Shown: one piece after another, positions 6,368 to 11,225 of the stretch
Numbering within the stretch: position 1 is the stretch's first letter
How the letters are laid out: each line of letters begins with the position of its first letter
NCBI GenBank assembly: GCA_030602105.1
Contig: JAUWAK010000029.1
Location: forward strand, 1-11,225
DNA from: Candidatus Aerophobota bacterium
GTDB lineage: Bacteria > Aerophobota > Aerophobia > Aerophobales > AE-B3A
DNA: 11,225 bases
Direction of reading: 5' to 3'
Program-made: the position numbers and the translations under genes
Notes under the pieces: model-generated
Told to the model about the DNA's origin: nothing
Databases searched by the model: none
The model's input: only the letters and a program-made list of their open reading frames with translations

Positions 6368-8035
6368 CTACCTTAGCGTCCCTTCATAATGAGCGGTGAG
6401 CTGACGAGATTTGGTCTCGGGCCGAGTATAATCTGGCAAGAGAATGGGAGAGATGCGAGAAGTACGAATTCCGGCTTCCTTCAGCGCCTTCTCATATCTT
6501 CTCACGTGGTCCAGAGTAAGCTTTCCCAATTTGACTTTTCTGGCAGCCACAGCGGCCCTAATGCCAGCTCTGCGTCCAAAGACATTGTAGTCCAAAACCG
6601 AGTTGCCCATCAGTCGGTTTCTCCCGTGGACCCCACCAGAGGCCTCTCCAGCTACGTAGAGGCCTCTTAACTTGGTCTCGCACTTATCATTTATCTCCAA
6701 CCCCCCGTTCTGATAGTGGAGGGTTGGAAAAACCAGCATAGGTTCCCTGGTAATATCAATCTCGAATCTATCATACTGGCGGTACATGGCGGGTAGATCC
6801 CGCCGAATAGTTCCCTCCCCACTGATAGCCTCGATCAAAGGGGAATCCAACCAGACCCCCACCTTGCCCGTTGGGGTCTTTATACCATTATCTCTTTCCG
6901 TGCATTCTCTGATGAAAGAGGCAGTTTCCACATCTCTAGGTTCAAGAGGAAAGACAAAGAGCTGGCCATGTTTGTTTACAGGCTGGCCTCCCAAGCCTCT
7001 CACCTTTTCGGTGATCAGGAAACCCATAATTTGCTCAGGATAGACAGCTCCTGTGGGGTGATACTGGACCGCGTCCATATAGAGAAGATTAGCACCAGCC
7101 CGGTAACCGAGAACCAACCCGTCAGCAGTTGCCCCATAATGGTTAGTGGTGGCAAAATCTTTTATATGAAGCCTCCCATAGCCGCCAGTAGCAATGATAG
7201 TGGATTTTGCTCGAACAATTTCGTATTCCTCTGTTTCAAGATTGTAGAGAAGGGTCCCTGCAACTTGACCCTTGTCATCCATGAGAAGTTCCACAGCAGG
7301 AGAAAATTCTATTACCTGGATATCCTCTGGATGATTCCTCACCTCGTCTCTTAAGACTCTCATAATGGCAGCCCCGGTGTAGTCTCTGGCCGAGTGCATC
7401 CTCTTGCGGGAGGTCCCTCCTCCCAGTTTGGTTACCATATTGCCATCAGGGTCCCTGTCAAACATAACCCCCAGATCCTCCAGCCACCTTATTACTCCCG
7501 GCGCATCCCTAGTCAGTGCTCTCACCAGTTCTGGTTTACTGTCAAAGTGCCCGCCACCCATCGCGTCCAGATAATGAATCAGGGGGGAATCGTTAGGATT
7601 CACAGCCGCCTGAATCCCTCCCTGGGACATCATGGAATTGGCATCGCCCATCCTGAGTTTGGTAGCCATTATGAGCCTTGCCCCGTTTTCCCTGGCTAGA
7701 AGTGCCGCAGCTGCCCCTGCTCCCCCACCTCCTATCACCAACACATCGGTATCGTAATCTATTCTGGAAAGATCGAAATCGTCAGGATTAATACGGGAAT
7801 GCGACTCCAGAAGGTTAGCTACCTCAGAGGTAATTTTTTCTCCTTTGTTTGCTCCAACCCTTATCTCTCTCAACGAATCAGGTTTATAGTCGGGGTGAAA
7901 GTCTTTCAGAACTTCTTCCCTTTCTTTGGCACTCATGAGCGGGAATATCTTCTCACCGGATCTTGCAATCTTGAGCCTGGCCGGCCTGGTCCTCTCTACC
8001 TTCTTTAACGATTCTCTCATATAATCTGGGTACAT
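6368..8035 (-). CDS. frdA: Fumarate reductase/succinate dehydrogenase-type flavoprotein subunit with a ~90-residue N-terminal extension
   Basis: 555 residues. The dinucleotide-binding motif DVLVIGGGGAGAAAA lies at 97-111, preceded by an unusual charged extension of about 92 residues. By motif comparison with E. coli FrdA, the five catalytic residues are present: His326 (QYHPTG), Glu343 (ITEKVRG), Arg367 (EPRD), His440 (PTLHYQNGG) and Arg474 (HGRNRLMGNS). The histidine that binds FAD covalently in FrdA/SdhA is replaced by Asn133 (DANSMMSQGG), so the FAD is probably noncovalent, as in L-aspartate oxidase. The expected reaction is fumarate/succinate interconversion, or the same on a related enoate. 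L-aspartate oxidase is unlikely because of the dedicated iron-sulfur partner. The ATG start at 8035 is 34 bp after the iron-sulfur subunit and has only a weak AGGA. The next gene, a long HdrA, starts 10 bp after the stop. No signal peptide is seen, so it should be cytoplasmic. Confidence 0.87.
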   Translation of the reverse strand: MYPDYMRESLKKVERTRPARLKIARSGEKIFPLMSAKEREEVLKDFHPDYKPDSLREIRVGANKGEKITSEVANLLESHSRINPDDFDLSRIDYDTDVLVIGGGGAGAAAALLARENGARLIMATKLRMGDANSMMSQGGIQAAVNPNDSPLIHYLDAMGGGHFDSKPELVRALTRDAPGVIRWLEDLGVMFDRDPDGNMVTKLGGGTSRKRMHSARDYTGAAIMRVLRDEVRNHPEDIQVIEFSPAVELLMDDKGQVAGTLLYNLETEEYEIVRAKSTIIATGGYGRLHIKDFATTNHYGATADGLVLGYRAGANLLYMDAVQYHPTGAVYPEQIMGFLITEKVRGLGGQPVNKHGQLFVFPLEPRDVETASFIRECTERDNGIKTPTGKVGVWLDSPLIEAISGEGTIRRDLPAMYRQYDRFEIDITREPMLVFPTLHYQNGGLEINDKCETKLRGLYVAGEASGGVHGRNRLMGNSVLDYNVFGRRAGIRAAVAARKVKLGKLTLDHVRRYEKALKEAGIRTSRISPILLPDYTRPETKSRQLTAHYEGTLR

Positions 8036-8069
8036 AGTCCTATTTCTCGTCCAAGGTACGTTATCTCAG

Positions 8070-8792
8070 TTATCCTGATTCAATATCTCTCTCGTCGTAA
8101 CGCCTGCTTAGAGTTTCCCTGTCCGCTCTCATAAGCTCCTGCATCCCTTGCTCATATTTGCCCTCTTTGATTTCCTCTACCCGTTTTTCGAGATAAGGGC
8201 CCTTTTTGCTGAGATACTTTCCGTATAACCTGCGCCCCAGGAGAGCCATATTGTACTGTACGATCTCCGCCGGACAGCGCATAGCACAAATACCACACAT
8301 AATGCAGTCAAAGGAAAGATCCGCTAGCTTAGCTATATCACCGCGAACAGCTGCTTGAATATAGTCCATAACCTCTATATTCTGAGGGCAGACCTTGGTG
8401 CAGCTATTGCAGGAAAGACACCTCATAACCTCTGGATAAATGGTCTGTATAGCGGAAATCGAGGGTTGAAGTTCCTTAATATCGTATGTGGGCTTATTGG
8501 CTGGGGTAAAGGGGATTTGAGCGACATACATTTCAGGCTCAACCACGGTTTGACAGGCAAGACCTGCTTTTAGCTTGTAGTCATCAGCGCTGCGATACAC
8601 AGTAACGCACGCACCACAAAAACCCTCTCTGCACCCTGCTCCTCGTTTGAGTTGATACCCTGCATACTCCATAGCCGTCATAATAGTGAGGTCCTCAGGT
8701 ACCTGGTATCTCTTACCCATAATATAGACAGGAATGAGTTTTGCCTGGGTCGTCTCATTCTCTTTGCTGGAAGATACTCTGTCTCTCCTCAT
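8070..8792 (-). CDS. Fumarate reductase/succinate dehydrogenase-type iron-sulfur subunit, soluble, with two 4Fe-4S motifs
   Basis: About 240 residues. An N-terminal plant-type [2Fe-2S] domain carries CREGFCGAC (Cys54, 59, 62) and a fourth Cys80. A helical ferredoxin domain then carries CLSCNSCTKVCP (Cys125-135) and CIMCGICAMRCP (Cys163-173). It should carry electrons between the next gene's flavoprotein and a redox partner. In standard quinone-linked FrdB/SdhB the second motif lacks a cysteine and makes a [3Fe-4S] cluster; here it is a full CX2CX2CX3CP. In methanogen TfrB a CCG domain is fused to the C-terminus; here it is absent, but HdrB genes flank the pair. The C-terminus is a charged helix-rich tail. 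Start: I prefer ATG at 8792, with GTGAGG nine bases before it. A GTG at 8807 would add five residues but has a poor ribosome site. No anchor subunit (FrdC/D) follows. Confidence 0.88.
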   Translation of the reverse strand: MRRDRVSSSKENETTQAKLIPVYIMGKRYQVPEDLTIMTAMEYAGYQLKRGAGCREGFCGACVTVYRSADDYKLKAGLACQTVVEPEMYVAQIPFTPANKPTYDIKELQPSISAIQTIYPEVMRCLSCNSCTKVCPQNIEVMDYIQAAVRGDIAKLADLSFDCIMCGICAMRCPAEIVQYNMALLGRRLYGKYLSKKGPYLEKRVEEIKEGKYEQGMQELMRADRETLSRRYDERDIESG

Positions 8793-8822
8793 ACTCGTAG
8801 GCCTCACTTTGATTAAGACCTT

Positions 8823-10775
8823 CTACGTTCCCGCAGCAACTTCCACCATTTCCACAATCTGTCTTTTGGTAAAGTTTCTTTGCTGCACCGCCCCAGAAGG
8901 ACAGGCTACCGAACAGGCACCGCAGCCCTCGCAGATGACCTCGTTGATCCTGGCTATTCTTCTGCGAGGATCAAGTTCTATAGCCTCATAGACACAAGTT
9001 TCTACACATTGACCGCATCCCCGGCAAATCTCCTCATCCACAGTCGGTGCTATAGGCTCATGATAAAGGTGATCTTTGGAAAAAAGAGCCACTACCTTGC
9101 TGGCGGCCGCTGAGGCTTGAGCCACTGCTTCCGGTATATCCTTGGGTGCCTGGGATGCGCCAGCCAAAAAATAGCCAGCGGTCAGACTTTCCACCGGGCG
9201 AAGTTTGGGATGAGCTTCACTGAAGAATCCATACTCGTCTGTGGCCAGCCTAAGTTTCTCAGCTAGCTCCTTAGCTCCTTCACTGGACACCATAGCCGTG
9301 GCTAGAACCACCATGTCGGCTGAAATTTCAATCTTTCTCCCAGTAAGAGTATCAGCTCCCCAAACCTTTAGGGCATCGCCATCCTTGAATATTCGAGACA
9401 CCCTTCCCCTCAAATAGAGAACGCTATCCTCTTCTATTCCCCTTTGAAGAAACTCCTCATAACCTTTTCCACTGCATCGCGTATCCATGTAAAATACGTA
9501 AGCCTGCCCATCGGGAACAGCATGTTTGTACAGCATGGCCTGCTTTATGGTGTACATGCAGCAAACTTTCGAGCAATAGGGATAGTGATGTTCGGGGTCC
9601 CGGGAACCGGCGCATTGAACAAAAACCACCTCCTTAGGAACCTTTCCATCGGAAGGTCTTCTCACCTCACCCTGGGTGGGTCCGGTAGGAGCGAGAAGTC
9701 TCTCGATCTGAAGTCCATCAATAACATCTTCATACTGGCCGTATCCGTACTCCCCGATCCTGGCCTTATCCATGAGATCGTACCCTGTGGCAATAATGAT
9801 AGCTCCCACATTTTCTTCCATAAAAGACTCTTTCTGATCAAAAGCAATGGCCCCTACCGAACAGCTCTTGACGCAGGCGCGGCATCTGGCCTTGGTAAAG
9901 TAAAGACAGTTTTCTCTGTCAATGACCGGCTTGTTAGGCACAGCCTGAGGAAACAAAGTATAAATGGCCTTTCTTTGGCCCAAAAGCGCATGAAACTCTG
10001 ATGGTACTTTTACTGGACATTTTTCTATGCACTGCCCGCAACCTGTACATTTATCGGGGTCCACAAAAGAGGCTTTCCTCCTGATCCTGACCTTGAAGTT
10101 ACCTAAGTATCCCGAGGCATCTTCTAGTTCTGAGTAAGCCAGGATCTTTATCTTCGGATGCTGGCTGGCTTGAACCATTTTCGGGGTTTCGATGCATTGA
10201 GGGCAGTCTAGAGTAGGAAAGGTTTCGGAAAGCTGAGCCATATGCCCACCTATAGACTGATTCCTCTCCAACAGGAGGACCTCATATCCACTATCGGCGA
10301 TATCCAGGCTAGCCTGAATTCCAGCAATACCTCCACCAATCACTAAAGCTTTCTTGGTCAAGGGTAGGACCAGGGGGGTGAGAGGATGGTTCAGCTTAAG
10401 TTTTTCAACGATAGTCTTTGTGTTTCTAGCTGCTTTTTCCGTAGCCGCTTCTCTATCTTTGTGGACCCAGCTACACTGCTCCCTTATGTTAGCAATCTCA
10501 CACAAATAGGGATTCAGACCAGCCTGAGCAACAGTATTGCGAAAGGTAAGCTCATGCATGGTAGGAGAACAGGCCGCTACCACCACCCCCTCTAAGTTCC
10601 TCTCTTTGATAATCTTCCTCAGCATCTTTTGCCCAGGATCAGAGCACATATAGATGTAGTCTGTGGCGTACGATACCCCGGGGTACATCTTCATCTCGTC
10701 CGTTAGCTTGTCCACGTCCACCACCCCGGCGATATTCAATCCACAATGACAGACAAAAACTCCTATTCTCATCAT
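8823..10775 (-). CDS. hdrA: HdrA, FAD and multi-[4Fe-4S] core subunit of a heterodisulfide-reductase-type complex
   Basis: A full-length 650-residue HdrA, the usual size of the family. In order: the N-terminal cysteine domain (RIGVFVCHCG with Cys9 and Cys11, then Cys44, Cys69 and Cys101 in REQCSWVH); a Rossmann FAD fold with GGGIAG near 147-152 and the FPTLDCPQC segment (191-194); an inserted ferredoxin domain with two motifs (Cys243/246/249/253 and Cys290/298/301/305); the FAD-domain signature YCSKVCC (400-406); and a C-terminal two-cluster ferredoxin (Cys584/587/590/594 and Cys615/618/621/625). In methanogens this subunit bifurcates electrons at its FAD between ferredoxin and HdrB. The start is a double ATG (ATGATG) overlapping the upstream hdrB stop by 4 bp. 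The sequence before it has only a weak GGAAAA-like ribosome site, consistent with coupled translation. No membrane segment is evident, so it should be cytoplasmic. The fumarate-reductase-type genes follow 30 bp downstream. Confidence 0.95.
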   Translation of the reverse strand: MMRIGVFVCHCGLNIAGVVDVDKLTDEMKMYPGVSYATDYIYMCSDPGQKMLRKIIKERNLEGVVVAACSPTMHELTFRNTVAQAGLNPYLCEIANIREQCSWVHKDREAATEKAARNTKTIVEKLKLNHPLTPLVLPLTKKALVIGGGIAGIQASLDIADSGYEVLLLERNQSIGGHMAQLSETFPTLDCPQCIETPKMVQASQHPKIKILAYSELEDASGYLGNFKVRIRRKASFVDPDKCTGCGQCIEKCPVKVPSEFHALLGQRKAIYTLFPQAVPNKPVIDRENCLYFTKARCRACVKSCSVGAIAFDQKESFMEENVGAIIIATGYDLMDKARIGEYGYGQYEDVIDGLQIERLLAPTGPTQGEVRRPSDGKVPKEVVFVQCAGSRDPEHHYPYCSKVCCMYTIKQAMLYKHAVPDGQAYVFYMDTRCSGKGYEEFLQRGIEEDSVLYLRGRVSRIFKDGDALKVWGADTLTGRKIEISADMVVLATAMVSSEGAKELAEKLRLATDEYGFFSEAHPKLRPVESLTAGYFLAGASQAPKDIPEAVAQASAAASKVVALFSKDHLYHEPIAPTVDEEICRGCGQCVETCVYEAIELDPRRRIARINEVICEGCGACSVACPSGAVQQRNFTKRQIVEMVEVAAGT

Positions 10776-11225
10776 GGGCTTTTTCCGGAAACAAGGATCC
10801 TATCCTGGAGAAGTGGACGAGGATCTACAAAATGGAGGTCGAAATGGCATGTCTCGACATCGAGTCCGAGGGCAACACTCAGAAGTTGAGTGAAGTAGAA
10901 CACAGGAATTCTCTCAAAGCTGCTGAATTTGTCCTGAACGTTTTTCTGTCGAGAATCTAAGTTGAAATCGCACAGGGGACAGCTGACCACCACAGCTTCA
11001 GCTCCGTGCTGGGAGGCAGAGGTAAGAATGGTATGAGTTCTTTCCATCACCAAACCAACATTGGTAATGGTGTGATAAGATCCACAACACTCAGTCTTAT
11101 AGGGATAATCGATTACTTCGGCTCCCAGAGCTTCGAGGAGTTCTTCCAACAGATGCGGCTGTTCTGCATCATCCAGAGCCACTGCGGTAGGACGCACCAA
11201 AAGACAGCCGTAATATGGAGCAAGT
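10772..11225 (-). CDS. hdrB: HdrB-type heterodisulfide reductase subunit B (5' end beyond the window)
   Basis: Only the last 150 residues are visible. The frame stays open to the right window edge, so the start lies outside and a TTG codon at 11200 is internal. The visible part is the second CCG (cysteine-rich) domain of HdrB: a YYGCLLVRP signature at the edge (Cys7 of the visible part), a TECCG motif about 40 residues later (Cys46, Cys47) and SCPLC (Cys82, Cys85). In characterised HdrB two such domains bind noncubane [4Fe-4S] clusters that cleave the CoM-S-S-CoB disulfide. In bacteria the natural acceptor is usually unknown. The stop overlaps the next gene, hdrA, by 4 bp (ATGA), which suggests translational coupling. 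An hdrC probably precedes it outside the window (inference). It keeps the classical GCLLVRP signature that the second HdrB at 339-1211 has lost. Confidence 0.9.
   Translation of the reverse strand, partial: LAPYYGCLLVRPTAVALDDAEQPHLLEELLEALGAEVIDYPYKTECCGSYHTITNVGLVMERTHTILTSASQHGAEAVVVSCPLCDFNLDSRQKNVQDKFSSFERIPVFYFTQLLSVALGLDVETCHFDLHFVDPRPLLQDRILVSGKSP

Noticed and set aside
6368..8035. L-aspartate oxidase (NadB) as the identity of the flavoprotein, suggested by the missing covalent-FAD histidine and the SQGG motif.
   Set aside because: A dedicated 2Fe-2S/4Fe-4S subunit is encoded next to it and the context is all electron-transfer proteins. NadB works without such a partner.
9444..10001. 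A 185-codon plus-strand open frame inside hdrA.
   Set aside because: It lies wholly antisense to a clearly conserved hdrA coding region and its product shows no recognisable motif.

Overview
The window is one long minus-strand gene block from a strict anaerobe. Every recognisable gene is read from the right edge towards the left edge, and the plus strand carries only shadow frames. The content (heterodisulfide-reductase-type iron-sulfur flavoproteins, an MvhD-type ferredoxin, an FrhB-type flavoprotein and a soluble fumarate-reductase-type pair) fits an anaerobic bacterium such as a Dehalococcoidia-type Chloroflexota or a sulfate-reducing or syntrophic Desulfobacterota. A methanogen-related archaeon cannot be excluded. 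Strong GGAGG-like ribosome binding sites and mixed AGA/AGG and CGN arginine codons do not settle the lineage.

Layout in order of transcription: (1) the C-terminal half of a first HdrB, cut by the right window edge (10772-11225); (2) a complete 650-residue HdrA (8823-10775); (3) a fumarate reductase/succinate dehydrogenase-type iron-sulfur subunit (8070-8792); (4) its flavoprotein partner (6368-8035); (5) a 1012-residue HdrA with two FAD modules (3319-6357); (6) MvhD (2855-3277); (7) an FrhB/FdhB-family flavoprotein with extra ferredoxin motifs (1716-2843); (8) HdrC (1208-1714); (9) a second, complete HdrB (339-1211); (10) after a 158-bp gap, the first 60 codons of a probable LarA/DUF2088 family protein, cut by the left edge (1-180). 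Genes 1 to 9 are separated by -4 to about 41 bp, with ATGA overlaps at HdrB/HdrA and HdrC/HdrB, so they probably form one operon.

How the genes may work together (inference): FrhB would exchange electrons with F420H2, NAD(P)H or a similar two-electron carrier. MvhD would pass them to an HdrA flavin, where they could be bifurcated or confurcated between ferredoxin, through the HdrA ferredoxin domains, and the HdrC/HdrB arm. The fumarate-reductase-type pair lies between the two HdrA genes. It keeps all five dicarboxylate catalytic residues, has no membrane anchor, and its third cluster motif is of 4Fe-4S rather than 3Fe-4S type. It is therefore best seen as a soluble catalytic module wired to Hdr proteins, comparable with thiol:fumarate reductase TfrAB or the SdhE-type enzymes, but with the parts split and extended. 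The block is a candidate for a flavin-based electron-bifurcating or confurcating fumarate reductase/succinate dehydrogenase, or an enzyme for a related enoate. No transposons, tRNAs, rRNAs or CRISPR arrays were seen.
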